Source of the DNA: Microbacterium memoriense
GTDB lineage: Bacteria; Actinomycetota; Actinomycetes; Actinomycetales; Microbacteriaceae
Assembly: GCF_025398275.1 (NCBI RefSeq)
Contig: NZ_JAODOR010000005.1
Location: forward strand, 62,001 to 126,000
Direction of reading: 5' to 3'
Length of the DNA: 64,000 bases
Part shown: positions 15,954-25,018 of the stretch, piece by piece
Layout of the letters: every line of letters starts with the position of its first letter
How positions within the stretch are numbered: position 1 is the first letter of the stretch
Position numbers and translations under genes: made by a program
Notes under the pieces: generated by a model
Databases searched by the model: none
What the model saw: only the letters and a program-made list of their open reading frames with translations
Told to the model about the DNA's origin: nothing

Positions 15954-18170
15954 ATGCAGGTTTGGCCCGGCTCGGCATATCCATTGGGAGCGACGTTCGA
16001 CGGCAGCGGTACCAACTTCGCGCTGTTCAGCGAAGCGGCCGAGCGCGTTGAACTCTGTCTGTTCGATGACGACGGGGAAGAAACCCGTGTCGAACTCCGC
16101 GACGTCGACGCGTACGTCTGGCACGCCTATCTGCCGACGATCCAGCCCGGTCAGCGGTACGGATATCGCGTGTACGGACCGAACGATCCCGAGAACGGGC
16201 TGCGGTGCAACCCGAACAAGCTCCTCTTGGACCCGTACGCGAAGGCCGTCGAGGGTCAGATCGAGTGGGGTCAGTCGGTCTTCGGCTACAACTTCGGCGA
16301 TGCCGATTCTCGAAACGACGAGGATTCCGCGGCATCCATGATGAAGGGCGTTGTCATCAACCCCTACTTCGACTGGGCGGGCGACCGTCTGCCGAAGACG
16401 CCGTATGCAGAGAGCGTCATCTACGAAGCGCACGTCAAGGGCCTCACTCAGCAGCATCCCGGCATTCCCGAGGAGATTCGCGGTACCTACAGCGCGATCG
16501 CGCACCCGGCGATCATCGATCACCTCAAGCGCATCGGGGTGACGGCGATCGAGCTCATGCCCGTCCACCAGTTCGTGAACGACTCGACCCTCGAAGAAAA
16601 AGGCCTGTCGAACTACTGGGGCTACAACACCATCGCCTTCCTCGCGCCGCAGAACACCTACTCGGCAATGGGGCAGCGCGGACATCAGGTGCAGGAGTTC
16701 AAGGGCATGGTGCGGGCGTTGCACGCCGCGGGCATCGAAGTGATCCTCGACGTCGTCTACAACCACACCGCCGAGGGCAACCACATGGGCCCCACCCTCT
16801 CGATGAGGGGCATCGACAACGAGGCCTACTACCGCCTCGAAGACGACGACAAGCGGTACTACACCGACTACACCGGCACCGGCAACAGCATGAACGTCGG
16901 CAACCCCCACACTCTGCAGCTGATCATGGACTCGCTGCGGTACTGGGTGCTCGAGATGCATGTCGACGGCTTCCGCTTCGACCTCGCCTCGACGCTCGCC
17001 CGCGAGTTTTACGATGTCGACCGGCTCGCCACCTTCTTCGAACTCGTCCAGCAGGACCCGGTGGTGAGCCAGGTCAAGCTGATCGCCGAGCCCTGGGATA
17101 TCGGGCCGGGTGGCTATCAGGTCGGCAACTTCCCCCCGCAGTGGACGGAGTGGAACGGGAAGTACCGTGACACCGTCCGTGACTTCTGGCGCGGTGAGCC
17201 GTCGACGCTCGGCGAGTTCGCCTCGCGCCTGACCGGTTCCGCCGATCTGTACGAGCACTCGGGGCGACGCCCCGTGGCATCGATCAACTTCGTCACGGCG
17301 CACGACGGCTTTACGCTCCGCGACCTCGTTTCGTACAACGAGAAGCACAACGACGACAATGGCGAAGACAACAACGACGGCGAATCGCACAACCGCTCGT
17401 ACAACTTCGGCGTCGAAGGCCCGACCGATGACTCCGCCATCCTCACGATGCGCGGACGTCAGCAGCGGAACTTCCTTGCCACACTGCTGCTGAGTCAGGG
17501 CGTGCCGATGATCGCGCACGGCGATGAGCTCGGACGCACGCAGAACGGCAACAACAACGGCTACGCGCAGGACAACGAGATCACGTGGGTCGATTGGGAC
17601 TCCGCCGATCAGCCGCTGATCGAGTTCACCGCGGCCCTCACCAGACTGCGCCGCGAACACCCGAGCTTCCGGCGGAGCCGCTTCTTCGACGGGCGCCCGG
17701 CGCGCCGCGAAGAGGGCGCACCCGTCCCCGACATTGTGTGGCTGCGGCCGGACGGCACGCAGATGCAGCCCGAGGACTGGGATTCCGGCTTCGGCCGCGC
17801 AGTAGGTGTGTTCCTCAACGGCAACGGGATTCGCGAGCGTGACCGGCGCGGTCAGGAGATCCACGACCGCCACTTCCTGATCCTCTTCAACGCGGGTGAC
17901 GAGCACGTGGAGTTCACGATGCCGCAGTCCGAGTTCGGTCCGGAGTGGGAAGTCATCGTCGACACGGCCGGCGCGGCCGCCGATGGCGAACCGCTGTCCG
18001 GGGGCGACCACGTCGATCTCGTCGGGCGGTCGCTGATGGTGTTGCGCGACCATGAGCCGGAGCAGCCGGAGGTCGATCACTCGGTCGCCGCATCGCTGGC
18101 CGCGTTCACGACCCCGATCGACATCGTGCCGGCACCGGCGCCGAAGGCGGAGCAGTCGAGCGGACGATGA
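15954..18170 (+). CDS. glgX: Glycogen debranching enzyme GlgX
   Basis: A 738-residue GH13 isoamylase-type enzyme that hydrolyses alpha-1,6 branches of phosphorylase-trimmed glycogen. An N-terminal CBM48-like beta domain (residues 1-120, from QVWPGSAYPLGATFDGSG) precedes the barrel. The nucleophile is Asp343 in VDGFRFDLAST, the acid/base is Glu379 in IAEPWDIGPGG, and the stabiliser is Asp451 in TAHDGFTLRDLVSYN. A C-terminal beta domain and a Pro/Ala tail follow. AGGAGGCG sits 5 bp before the ATG. The gene overlaps treY by ATGA, placing debranching and trehalose synthesis in one transcript. Confidence 0.96.
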   Translation: MQVWPGSAYPLGATFDGSGTNFALFSEAAERVELCLFDDDGEETRVELRDVDAYVWHAYLPTIQPGQRYGYRVYGPNDPENGLRCNPNKLLLDPYAKAVEGQIEWGQSVFGYNFGDADSRNDEDSAASMMKGVVINPYFDWAGDRLPKTPYAESVIYEAHVKGLTQQHPGIPEEIRGTYSAIAHPAIIDHLKRIGVTAIELMPVHQFVNDSTLEEKGLSNYWGYNTIAFLAPQNTYSAMGQRGHQVQEFKGMVRALHAAGIEVILDVVYNHTAEGNHMGPTLSMRGIDNEAYYRLEDDDKRYYTDYTGTGNSMNVGNPHTLQLIMDSLRYWVLEMHVDGFRFDLASTLAREFYDVDRLATFFELVQQDPVVSQVKLIAEPWDIGPGGYQVGNFPPQWTEWNGKYRDTVRDFWRGEPSTLGEFASRLTGSADLYEHSGRRPVASINFVTAHDGFTLRDLVSYNEKHNDDNGEDNNDGESHNRSYNFGVEGPTDDSAILTMRGRQQRNFLATLLLSQGVPMIAHGDELGRTQNGNNNGYAQDNEITWVDWDSADQPLIEFTAALTRLRREHPSFRRSRFFDGRPARREEGAPVPDIVWLRPDGTQMQPEDWDSGFGRAVGVFLNGNGIRERDRRGQEIHDRHFLILFNAGDEHVEFTMPQSEFGPEWEVIVDTAGAAADGEPLSGGDHVDLVGRSLMVLRDHEPEQPEVDHSVAASLAAFTTPIDIVPAPAPKAEQSSGR

Positions 18171-20530
18171 GCCGTCGCCCCGTTTCGACGTACCGGCTGC
18201 AGGTGCGGGCGTCCTTCGATCTGGATGCCGCGGCCGAAGTCGTGCCGTACCTGCGCGACCTCGGTGCCGACTGGGCGTACCTGTCGCCGTTGCTGCAAGC
18301 CGCGGACGGATCCGATCACGGGTATGACGTCGTCGATCCCACGCGGGTCGACGACGCCCGCGGCGGGCCGGAAGGGTTGGCGCGATTCAGCGCCGTGGCG
18401 CGTGCCGCAGGTCTCGGCATCCTCGTCGACGTCGTGCCGAATCATCAGGGCGTCGCGAATCCGGCGGAGAATCCGTGGTGGTGGGACGTGTTGCTGCGCG
18501 GGCGAGCATCGGTGCACGCGGGCGCGTTCGACATCGACTGGGAGCACGGTGACGGGCGTCTCGTGCTGCCCGTTCTCGGCGGCGAGCCCGAGGACGTCCT
18601 CGGCGCGGGGGAGATCACTGTCTCGCCGGAACCGGCGGATGCCGCTCCCTTCGGGACGGCGCGCTATTACGACCTCGTCTTGCCGCTCGCGAAGGGCACC
18701 GCGCCCGTCGAGGAGACGAGTGATCCCGCTCGTGCGGGTGACGTCGTCGCCCGTCAGCACTGGGCTCTGGCGTTCTGGCGTCGCGATGCCGAACTACTGA
18801 ACTACCGGCGCTTCTTCACCGTCACCTCGCTCGCCGGAGTGCGGGTCGAGATCCCCGAGGTTTTCGATGCGAGCCACGTCGAAATCCTCCGGTGGCTCGG
18901 CGAGGGCCTCGTCGACGGACTCCGCATCGACCACCCCGACGGACTCACCGACCCGGGAGGGTACCTCGATCACCTTGCCGCGGCCGCGGGTTCGCCGTAT
19001 GTCGTGGTGGAGAAGATCCTCGAACACGGCGAAGAGCTGCCGGGCTGGTGGCGAACCGCCGGGACGACGGGGTACGACGCGCTCGGGGAGATCGACCGGG
19101 TGCTCACCGACCCTGCGGGGGAGGCGGCACTGACGGCACTCGACACCCGCCTGCGCGGGGAACCTCTTGCGTGGAGCGCGCTCATCCACGACACGAAGCG
19201 CGCCGTCGCGGACACGTCGCAGGCGGCTGAAGTCGGCCGTCTCGTGCGGTGTCTGCCCGCCGACGTGCGCGACAGATTCGATGACGCGGCGTTGCGGGAT
19301 GCGCTTGCCGAGGTGCTGACGGCGTTCCCCGTGTACCGGGCGTACCTCCCGGCTGGCGTCGAGCACATCGCCCACGCCGTCGCCGAGGCGACCGGGGCGC
19401 GTCCGGATCTTGCCGACGCGATCGCGGCGCTCGAGGGCGTCATCGCGGAGCCCGCCCGATTCGACGCCGAGGAGTTCTCGCGCCGGTTCATGCAGACCAC
19501 CGGTCCCGTGATGGCCAAGGGTGTCGAGGACTCCGGGTTCTACCGGTACACGCGGCTCGGGTCGCTGACCGAAGTGGGCGCCGATCCGTCGCAGTTCGCG
19601 CTCGATGTCGCGGGGTTCCACGCGCCATCCACCCGCCGTCAGGCCGGGTGGCCCGCCGCGATGACGGCGCTCTCGACCCATGACACGAAGCGCTCGGAGG
19701 ATGTGCGCGCGCGGTTGGCGGTACTGGCCGAGGTGCCGGGGCGATGGGCCGAGGTTCTCGAGAGCCTGCGCGCGATCGCGTCGACCGGCGATGGACCGCT
19801 CGACGCGCTCCTCTGGCAGGCTGCGGTCGGCGCCTGGCCGGTGACGCCCGAGCGACTGCATGCCTACGCCGAGAAGGCCGCCCGCGAGGGCGGGGTCGTC
19901 ACGTCGTGGGCCGATCCGGATGCCGCTGCCGAGGCGCGGGTGCATGCGCTCGTCGACGCCGCCTTCGGCGCGGCGCGCCCGCTCGTCGAGGAGTTCGTCG
20001 CCGAGATCACCGGCCCGGGACGATCGAACGCGCTCGCCGCGAAGCTCGTGCAGCTGGCGGGGCCCGGCGTGCCCGACGTCTACCAGGGCACGGAGCTGTG
20101 GGATTTGTCCCTCGTCGACCCCGACAACCGCCGCGCCGTCGACTTCGCGGAGCGACGTGCGCTTCTGGCCCGGATCGACGCGGGGTGGATGCCGGAGATC
20201 GACGCCACCGGTGCCGTCAAACTCCTCGTGACATCGCGCGCTCTGCGCCTGCGCAGGGACCGGCCCGATCTGTTCTCGCGCTACACCCCGATGACCGTCG
20301 TCGGAGAGGCGGCGGAACACGCGATCGCGTTCGACCGGGGCGGTGCGCTCGCCGTCGCGACGAGATTGCCCGTCGGGCTTGCCGCGCGCGGTGGCTGGGG
20401 CGACACGGTTCTCCAGCGGCAGAGCGGACCGACCATCGACGTTCTCACGGGGCGGCAGTACACCGGCGGTCCGCTGGCGCTCGCCGACCTCCTGGACACC
20501 TACCCGGTTGCGCTGCTGATCCCGGCGTGA
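18167..20530 (+). CDS. treY: Maltooligosyl trehalose synthase TreY
   Basis: A 787-residue GH13 enzyme that turns the reducing-end alpha-1,4 glucose of maltodextrins into an alpha,alpha-1,1-linked trehalosyl end. The N-terminus STYRLQVRASFDLDAAAEVV is diagnostic, followed by YLSPLLQAADGSDHGYDVVD. Catalytic-region motifs are GLRIDHPDGLTDP (nucleophile Asp), VVEKILEHGEELP (acid/base Glu) and LSTHDTKRSEDVRARL (transition-state Asp). Full length. It overlaps glgX by four bases. The normal partner treZ is not adjacent but about 14 kb away at 34748. Confidence 0.96.
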   Translation: MSRRPVSTYRLQVRASFDLDAAAEVVPYLRDLGADWAYLSPLLQAADGSDHGYDVVDPTRVDDARGGPEGLARFSAVARAAGLGILVDVVPNHQGVANPAENPWWWDVLLRGRASVHAGAFDIDWEHGDGRLVLPVLGGEPEDVLGAGEITVSPEPADAAPFGTARYYDLVLPLAKGTAPVEETSDPARAGDVVARQHWALAFWRRDAELLNYRRFFTVTSLAGVRVEIPEVFDASHVEILRWLGEGLVDGLRIDHPDGLTDPGGYLDHLAAAAGSPYVVVEKILEHGEELPGWWRTAGTTGYDALGEIDRVLTDPAGEAALTALDTRLRGEPLAWSALIHDTKRAVADTSQAAEVGRLVRCLPADVRDRFDDAALRDALAEVLTAFPVYRAYLPAGVEHIAHAVAEATGARPDLADAIAALEGVIAEPARFDAEEFSRRFMQTTGPVMAKGVEDSGFYRYTRLGSLTEVGADPSQFALDVAGFHAPSTRRQAGWPAAMTALSTHDTKRSEDVRARLAVLAEVPGRWAEVLESLRAIASTGDGPLDALLWQAAVGAWPVTPERLHAYAEKAAREGGVVTSWADPDAAAEARVHALVDAAFGAARPLVEEFVAEITGPGRSNALAAKLVQLAGPGVPDVYQGTELWDLSLVDPDNRRAVDFAERRALLARIDAGWMPEIDATGAVKLLVTSRALRLRRDRPDLFSRYTPMTVVGEAAEHAIAFDRGGALAVATRLPVGLAARGGWGDTVLQRQSGPTIDVLTGRQYTGGPLALADLLDTYPVALLIPA

Positions 20531-20537
20531 TCGCGAG

Positions 20538-20617
20538 GTGTCTCGTCTCGCTGTGCTCGCGGGGCGCGCGGGCGGCCACCGGTCGTTGGGTGAGGGAGCG
20601 AAGCGACGAGACGATAC
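20538..20617. repeat. Palindromic intergenic repeat after treY
   Basis: The left arm has GTGTCTCGTCTCGCT near 20539 and the right arm AGCGACGAGACGATAC near 20602-20617, pairing with a small indel around a 45-base GC-rich interior that includes ACCGGTCGTTGGG. It lies between the convergent treY and HNH genes and may terminate both transcripts. Confidence 0.55.
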
Positions 20618-20625
20618 GTGCCCAG

Positions 20626-22035
20626 TCAGGTTCTCAGGAGATGTGCGCGGAGCCGGATCGGTGAGGTCGTGACGGGTCTCCACCTCATGGACGCGTCGAA
20701 CCAGACCGGTGCCATGACTTCGGGGACGCCCCGGTTCATCCGAATCTTCCACCCGATGCGGTCGAGGAAGCGGTGGTGGAACCAACACAGCAGCACCCCG
20801 TTGTCGGTATGAGTCGGGCCGCCGTTGGCATATTCGAGGACGTGATGAATCTCGCACCACGCGGCCGGGGTTCCACAGCCCGGGATGACGCATCCGCCGT
20901 CGCGGAGCGCGATCGCTCTCCGCTGGTGCCGGTTGAAGACACGTTCGGTGGTGCTGATCTCGACGATCTTCCCGTCCCGGCGGGTCGTGACCCGTTGGAT
21001 CGCACCAGCACACGCGATGTGCCGGGCAACAGTGATCGTGATCGGTTCCGCGCGCCCCTGCGCGTACGCGTACCCGGTGTCTGATGCGAGATCCTCGGCA
21101 GTGACCGACACGACAAGGGTCGGCGCGTGCCCACCGATCGTGGGAAGGAGACCGCTGGACGCGGCGATTCCCAGCACGGCCGCGAGCGCGTCATGCTGCT
21201 GCTGCGCGTGCGTGCGGTCATCGAGCGGCGCGATCAACCGGCCCTCAGCGTCCCGTTCACCGTCACCTGGCGTGAACGACACTTTCGGCGACAGGAGCGC
21301 ATCCCAGATGGTGCGGAGTTGCGCGGCGACTTCGGGGAGTAGGGTTCCCCGGATCGGGACACCCGACGGCGTCGCAACACCAAGCATCACTGCACGTTTG
21401 CGGATCGCGGCTCGCTCCCGCGGTTCCGCCCCGTCTTGATCGAGCGCGATCGCCCACGTCTGCGCATGAATCTTCAATAGTTCCGCACACGCCGGCGGCG
21501 CCCCGTCGGGGCCTTCCCCGCGCGCTTCGGCGACGACCATGTCGGCTGCGTCCCGCCGCGCGGCGACAGCCACGCGCGGCGCCGTTGATTGCAACGGGTC
21601 GGTGATCGCCAGAACCCCGTCGACGCCGAGCACACCGGCGAGCATCGCGTCACGCACCGACGGAAACGCCGAGTCGAGATGCTCGCCGGTCGTGTCCGAC
21701 AACGTGGGTCGCACGGCCTTCGCCCCGCGTTGCGCCCTCGCGGCGGCCTGCGAGCCGAGCCGGGTGATCTTCTGGACGAGTTCGGCGACGTCCCGGCATC
21801 CGAGGTGCGATGTCATCCGCGCGTCGCGCTCGGGGAGCTCCGAGCGCCGCATGACTTCACCGACCGCATCGAGCAGGAGCGCGTCCGCGAGCCGACCGAC
21901 CTCGGCGACGAGCGCGAGTTGCTGCGCCAATTCTGTTTCAGTCGCCCGTTCGAATGCCCGGTCGTCGACCCCGTTCCGCAGCACTTCGCGGACCTGCGCC
22001 CGCAGGTTCTGAAGCGGCGTGGTGAGGAGATCCAT
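20626..22035 (-). CDS. DUF222 / HNH endonuclease domain protein
   Basis: A 469-residue protein with an N-terminal helical DUF222 region (about residues 1-330) and a C-terminal HNH nuclease. The HNH module reads ALRDGGCVIPGCGTPAAWCE then IHHVLEYANGGPTHTDNGVL and LCWFHHRFLD, with zinc-binding Cys residues and the HH/N/H metal site intact. Such proteins occur in many copies per genome in actinobacteria and behave like mobile or homing-type nucleases, though function is not proven. ATG 22035 is preferred because CAGAAT stands 6 bases upstream. It lies between treY and the IS256 element. Confidence 0.88.
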   Translation of the reverse strand: MDLLTTPLQNLRAQVREVLRNGVDDRAFERATETELAQQLALVAEVGRLADALLLDAVGEVMRRSELPERDARMTSHLGCRDVAELVQKITRLGSQAAARAQRGAKAVRPTLSDTTGEHLDSAFPSVRDAMLAGVLGVDGVLAITDPLQSTAPRVAVAARRDAADMVVAEARGEGPDGAPPACAELLKIHAQTWAIALDQDGAEPRERAAIRKRAVMLGVATPSGVPIRGTLLPEVAAQLRTIWDALLSPKVSFTPGDGERDAEGRLIAPLDDRTHAQQQHDALAAVLGIAASSGLLPTIGGHAPTLVVSVTAEDLASDTGYAYAQGRAEPITITVARHIACAGAIQRVTTRRDGKIVEISTTERVFNRHQRRAIALRDGGCVIPGCGTPAAWCEIHHVLEYANGGPTHTDNGVLLCWFHHRFLDRIGWKIRMNRGVPEVMAPVWFDASMRWRPVTTSPIRLRAHLLRT

Positions 22036-22174
22036 ACCCCTATTCTGCCGAGGGGTTCCGACACTTAGCCGGGCGAAAAGACCAGATCGAGAGAGGAAAA
22101 AAACCGACGGCGATGAGGGTTTTCTCATGTCGAAACGGCACCGACCGAGGAGGGTTGGCGCACCGCCTTTCGGC

Positions 22175-22183
22175 CGCGCTTCG
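22175..22183. repeat. Left 9-bp target site duplication
   Basis: CGCGCTTCG abuts the left inverted repeat of the composite element and is repeated exactly at 25019-25027. An 8-9 bp duplication is typical of IS256-family insertion. Confidence 0.88.
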
Positions 22184-22242
22184 GGTGACGTCCCGCTGAG
22201 TGGTGGAGTTTTTCAACACCGTGCGAGTTCAGCTGTGTGTGA

Positions 22243-23463
22243 TTACGCCGCTAGTTCTGGGATCGCGACCTCCTCTTCTGTGGTGTTCAGGAGCTTCATG
22301 GAGTGCTCGCTGAAGTAGCGTCGGTCGGCGCCGTCCCATTCGTCGTGTTGCTCGATCAGGACGTGCCCGGCGAGGCGGAGCAGCGCGGCGGGGTTGGGGA
22401 ATGTGCCAACGACGTCGGTGCGGCGTTTGATCTCCTTGTTAACCCGCTCGAGCGGGTTCGTGGACCAGATCTGTCGCCAATGCGCCACCGGGAACTCGCA
22501 GAACGCGAGGATGTCGTTCTGCGCGTCTTCGAGCATCTCGGCGACCTTGGGATGCGACCTTGTGAGCATCCGCACGACTTCATGGAACTGGGTGAAGACG
22601 TGCTCGGTGTCGGGTTGGGCGAAGATCGTGCGGATGATCGACGCGACCATCGGGCCGGTCGCCTTCGGAACGGTCGAGAGCACGTTGCGCATGAAGTGCA
22701 CCCGGCAACGCTGCCAACTGGAGCCCTGGAACACCGGGTCGATCGCCGCGATCAGGCCGGTGTGGGCATCGCTGATCACGAGCTTCACCCCGCCCAGCCC
22801 GCGCGCCTTCAGGCTGCGGAGGAACGTAGTCCAAAACGGTTGTGATTCGGTGTCTCCGACCTCGAACCCGAGGACTTCCCGGCGCCCGTCAGCGGCGACA
22901 CCGATCGCGACGACGACAGCTTGAGACACGACCCGCCGGCCGACCCTCGCTTTGCAGTAGGTCGCGTCAAGGAACACATACGGGTAGGTGGTGTCCGCCA
23001 GGGGTCGGTCGCGGAACGCGGCCACGTCCTCGTCAAGGTTCGCGCAGATCCGCGACACCTCCGATTTCGAGATCCCGGTGTCCGCGCCAAGCGCTTTCAC
23101 CAGGTTATCGACCTTGCGGGTCGAGACGCCGTGAACGTACGCCTCCATCACAACCGCGAACAGGGCCTGGTCGACCCGACGACGGCGCTCGAGAAGCGAC
23201 GGGAAGAACGTCCCCTGCCGCATCTTCGGGATCCGCAACTCCAGATCCCCGGTCGTCGTGGTGAGCGTCCTCGGGCGGGTGCCGTTGCGTTGAGTCGTCC
23301 GCGCTGGCGTGCGTTCGAACGGAGCGGCGCCGATGAACGCGGCCGCTTCCGCATCGATCAGCTCCTGGTAGAGCGTTTCGGTCGCGACCCGGATCCGGTC
23401 GGTGACATCGGTGAGTTTCAGTTCCCCGAGAAGCTCGAGGAGGGCAGACTGGTCGAGAGCCAT
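22243..23463 (-). CDS. IS256-family (Mutator-type) transposase
   Basis: An intact 406-residue DDE transposase. The catalytic triad is Asp166 (YVFLDATYC), Asp232 (LVISDAHTGL) and Glu339 (TNPLERVNKEIKRRT). The C-x2-H motif of the family is in QRCRVHFMRN (Cys253, His256). The N-terminal region (residues 1-100) is the DNA-binding part that recognises the inverted repeats. Length is normal for the family, and no frameshift is seen, so the element may still be active and could act on both its own ends and the distant right-end copy. The ATG at 23463 is chosen because it gives the usual MALDQSALLELL beginning. Confidence 0.95.
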   Translation of the reverse strand: MALDQSALLELLGELKLTDVTDRIRVATETLYQELIDAEAAAFIGAAPFERTPARTTQRNGTRPRTLTTTTGDLELRIPKMRQGTFFPSLLERRRRVDQALFAVVMEAYVHGVSTRKVDNLVKALGADTGISKSEVSRICANLDEDVAAFRDRPLADTTYPYVFLDATYCKARVGRRVVSQAVVVAIGVAADGRREVLGFEVGDTESQPFWTTFLRSLKARGLGGVKLVISDAHTGLIAAIDPVFQGSSWQRCRVHFMRNVLSTVPKATGPMVASIIRTIFAQPDTEHVFTQFHEVVRMLTRSHPKVAEMLEDAQNDILAFCEFPVAHWRQIWSTNPLERVNKEIKRRTDVVGTFPNPAALLRLAGHVLIEQHDEWDGADRRYFSEHSMKLLNTTEEEVAIPELAA

Positions 23464-23555
23464 CGTGCGTATGTCTTTCTGTGAGTGACTTTGATCGGTT
23501 CTCACTGACCATCGCACGATGGCTCACCAACGTCTACGACGAAGACAACCCGGCC

Positions 23556-23585
23556 AAGAACTACACCACCCCAGGGGACGTCGCC
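23556..23585. repeat. Right inverted repeat of the IS
   Basis: The complement begins GGCGACGTCCCC and matches the left inverted repeat (22184-22213) at 23 of 30 positions. The same 30 bases recur as the outer end at 24989-25018. Confidence 0.82.
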
Positions 23586-23640
23586 GCGGCGAGCGGGTCT
23601 GGGGATCGTCACTGCCGGAGCTGCACAGCACTAGCTCATA
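23586..23640. repeat. Direct repeat R1 bordering the cargo
   Basis: It starts at the first base after the IS right end. It shares GCGGCG-x-GCGGGT, GGGATCGTCAC and GCTGCACAGCACTAGC with R2 at 24846-24899 in the same orientation, with scattered mismatches. Together R1 and R2 frame the two cargo genes. Origin unknown. Confidence 0.7.
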
Positions 23641-23724
23641 ACTAAGCGCGCCAATCGGTCGGCTTCAACGAAACCCAAGCGCGCCTCGACTTGGGATCAA
23701 AGTTCCTCACTGGCACCACATCAA

Positions 23725-24261
23725 CTAGTAGAAATCGACGACTGACATCACTCTCGTTGTCTGCTTGTTGAGCGACGGATAGGAATGCATTTCTAGCGGA
23801 TTGATGAGGTAGCCGGTCGCGTCGATCGTGCTGAGCGATTCGAGCTCGCTGCCTTTTGCCCACGCGGCGGCAAACTGTGCCGGAGTATCGATTGCGTATG
23901 CAACTGTGCATTCGCCGATCTGCCCCATCACGATTTGCGCAGATTCACCGTTGATTGTGAGCGGCGCTGGTAACCAAAGCATGTCATTCATAGCCGCATC
24001 GATACCGGAGTTCGAGAGCAATTGCGCCCGCTCCAGCGAATTCGCAGCCATGAGTGCGGATAGTTGGGCGTCCCGCTCATCCACCCATAGACCCGACGTT
24101 ACCAACGCACGTCCCGCCGGGGCTGAGGCTGCCAGGGTGACATCCCGGGCAGCCTCAGTGACTGGGCCGTTCCAGCCATATAGCCACCGCACAGTGTCGT
24201 TCTCGGAACGATGAAATCGCGCCTCAAGGAGCGGATACGTTGGCGGGTGGTAGCCCTCCAT
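23725..24261 (-). CDS. Cargo gene: hypothetical protein (178 aa)
   Basis: The ATG at 24261 lies one base after the TAA of the secreted-protein gene, so the two are an operon. The 178 residues carry no signal peptide, no membrane helix and a single Cys (GQIGECTVAY). The region VRWLYGWNGPVTEAARDVTL (about residues 23-42) and SGLWVDERDAQLSALMAANS look like ordered helices. The C-terminus is LNKQTTRVMSVVDFY. Base composition is clearly lower in GC than the surrounding genes, supporting foreign origin. No family is recognised. Pairing with a secreted protein suggests an effector/immunity or two-subunit relation, which is speculation. Confidence 0.65.
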   Translation of the reverse strand: MEGYHPPTYPLLEARFHRSENDTVRWLYGWNGPVTEAARDVTLAASAPAGRALVTSGLWVDERDAQLSALMAANSLERAQLLSNSGIDAAMNDMLWLPAPLTINGESAQIVMGQIGECTVAYAIDTPAQFAAAWAKGSELESLSTIDATGYLINPLEMHSYPSLNKQTTRVMSVVDFY

Positions 24262-24262
24262 G

Positions 24263-24691
24263 TTATTTGGAGTAGTAGCCCGCACAGTAGCTGTACGTAT
24301 TGGCCGGGTTGCTGAGAACAACTCGGTAAGTTGACTTGCCCGTCGAGACGGCAGTGAACGGGACGTTAGCACCGCCACTATTTGAGGCATTCCCCTGGGC
24401 CAACAGCGACCCGTTCGGTCCGTACACGTTAATCAGTCCGTACGGATAGCTGGGTGGAAATACCGTGACGCCAACGCCAACCGCACGAATCTGGGTTCCG
24501 TTGCGCACTAGCTGCACCTGGTCGCCGCATGCCGGTGTCGGTTCGCGGAAGGGAACGATGGTCAGCTGCGAAGCGCTCGACGCTCCACCAACGACGCTTG
24601 CGCTCGTGGATGCTTGCGCCGGGTATGCACTGAAGACTGCGACTGCGACCATCGTGAGGCCGACCAGCCCGGAGGCGATTCTGGCTTTCAC
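24263..24691 (-). CDS. Cargo gene: secreted protein (142 aa)
   Basis: The GTG-started protein has a clear Sec signal peptide: MKARIASGLV, a hydrophobic core GLTMVAVAVFSA, and a cleavage site near AYPAQA-STSA (residue 27). The mature part of about 115 residues is rich in Ser, Gly, Asn, Val and Tyr, with predicted beta strands. Two Cys, at 55 (TPACGDQV) and 136 (YSYCAGYY), could form a disulfide joining the ends of the domain. The 'NVYGPNGSLLAQGNASNSGG' stretch resembles an Ig-like beta sandwich. Low GC and position inside the composite mark it as transferred. No family recognised. Confidence 0.72.
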   Translation of the reverse strand: MKARIASGLVGLTMVAVAVFSAYPAQASTSASVVGGASSASQLTIVPFREPTPACGDQVQLVRNGTQIRAVGVGVTVFPPSYPYGLINVYGPNGSLLAQGNASNSGGANVPFTAVSTGKSTYRVVLSNPANTYSYCAGYYSK

Positions 24692-24845
24692 GTCATCTCT
24701 CGTCCTGCGACCAAGGTTTGCCGCTCGATCGCGAGCTTAGGTCGGTCCCCGCCTGACCGCCTGAGCCTTTCGTCTACATCTTGGATCGTCGCCCGCATCT
24801 CACGCTTTGACGCGTGCGAATGATCGGCCGGCCAGTTGTAGAGCT

Positions 24846-24899
24846 GCGGCGTGCGGGTTTGGGATCGTCACGGGCGGTGCTGCACAGCACTAGCCCACA
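24846..24899. repeat. Direct repeat R2 bordering the cargo
   Basis: Imperfect second copy of R1, ending exactly at the inner edge of the 119-bp IS fragment. It lies upstream of the cargo operon on the minus strand. Confidence 0.7.
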
Positions 24900-25018
24900 G
24901 CGTATGTCTTTCTGTGAGTGACTTTGATCGGTTCTCACTGACCATCGCACGATGGCTCACCAACGTCTACGACGAAGACAACCCGGCCAAGAACTACACC
25001 ACCCCAGGGGACGTCGCC
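24900..25018 (-). mobile_element. 119-bp IS256 right-end fragment
   Basis: Identical over 119 bp to 23467-23585. That is the IS right end from the outer inverted repeat to four bases before the transposase start codon. It supplies the outer inverted repeat of the composite. Because it contains the transposase upstream region in minus orientation, it probably also brings a promoter pointing at the cargo genes. Confidence 0.88.

Larger units (their letters stand above)
22184..23585 (-). mobile_element. IS256-family insertion sequence (1402 bp)
   Basis: Terminal inverted repeats of 30 bp lie at 22184-22213 (starting GGTGACGTCCC) and 23556-23585 (ending GGGGACGTCGCC) and match at 23 of 30 positions. 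They enclose one intact transposase gene, which ends 59 bp from the left end and starts 122 bp from the right end. The immediate right flank of this copy carries no matching target duplication, unlike the composite as a whole. Confidence 0.88.
22184..25018. mobile_element. IS256-type composite element with two cargo genes
   Basis: The 2835-bp unit runs from the left inverted repeat of a complete IS256-type element to the outer inverted repeat of a second, 119-bp right end. It is bounded by the perfect duplication CGCGCTTCG on both sides and not by one around the IS alone. The whole unit therefore moved in one event. Internal order: IS (22184-23585), repeat R1, two lower-GC minus-strand genes, repeat R2, and the IS right-end fragment (24900-25018). 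Rejoining the flanks restores a perfect hairpin. Confidence 0.82.

Noticed and set aside
15891..18080. Long open frame on the minus strand (729 codons)
   Set aside because: It is the antisense shadow of glgX, whose catalytic residues and start signals are clear. High GC leaves antisense frames open.
18794..21013. Long minus-strand open frame across treY and the HNH gene
   Set aside because: Low-complexity Arg/Gly-rich composition typical of a shadow frame; it crosses two well supported genes on both strands.
22243..23585. IS inserted on its own with a target duplication
   Set aside because: The base sequence right of 23585 (GCGGCGAGC) does not match the left flank CGCGCTTCG; the match is at 25019-25027.
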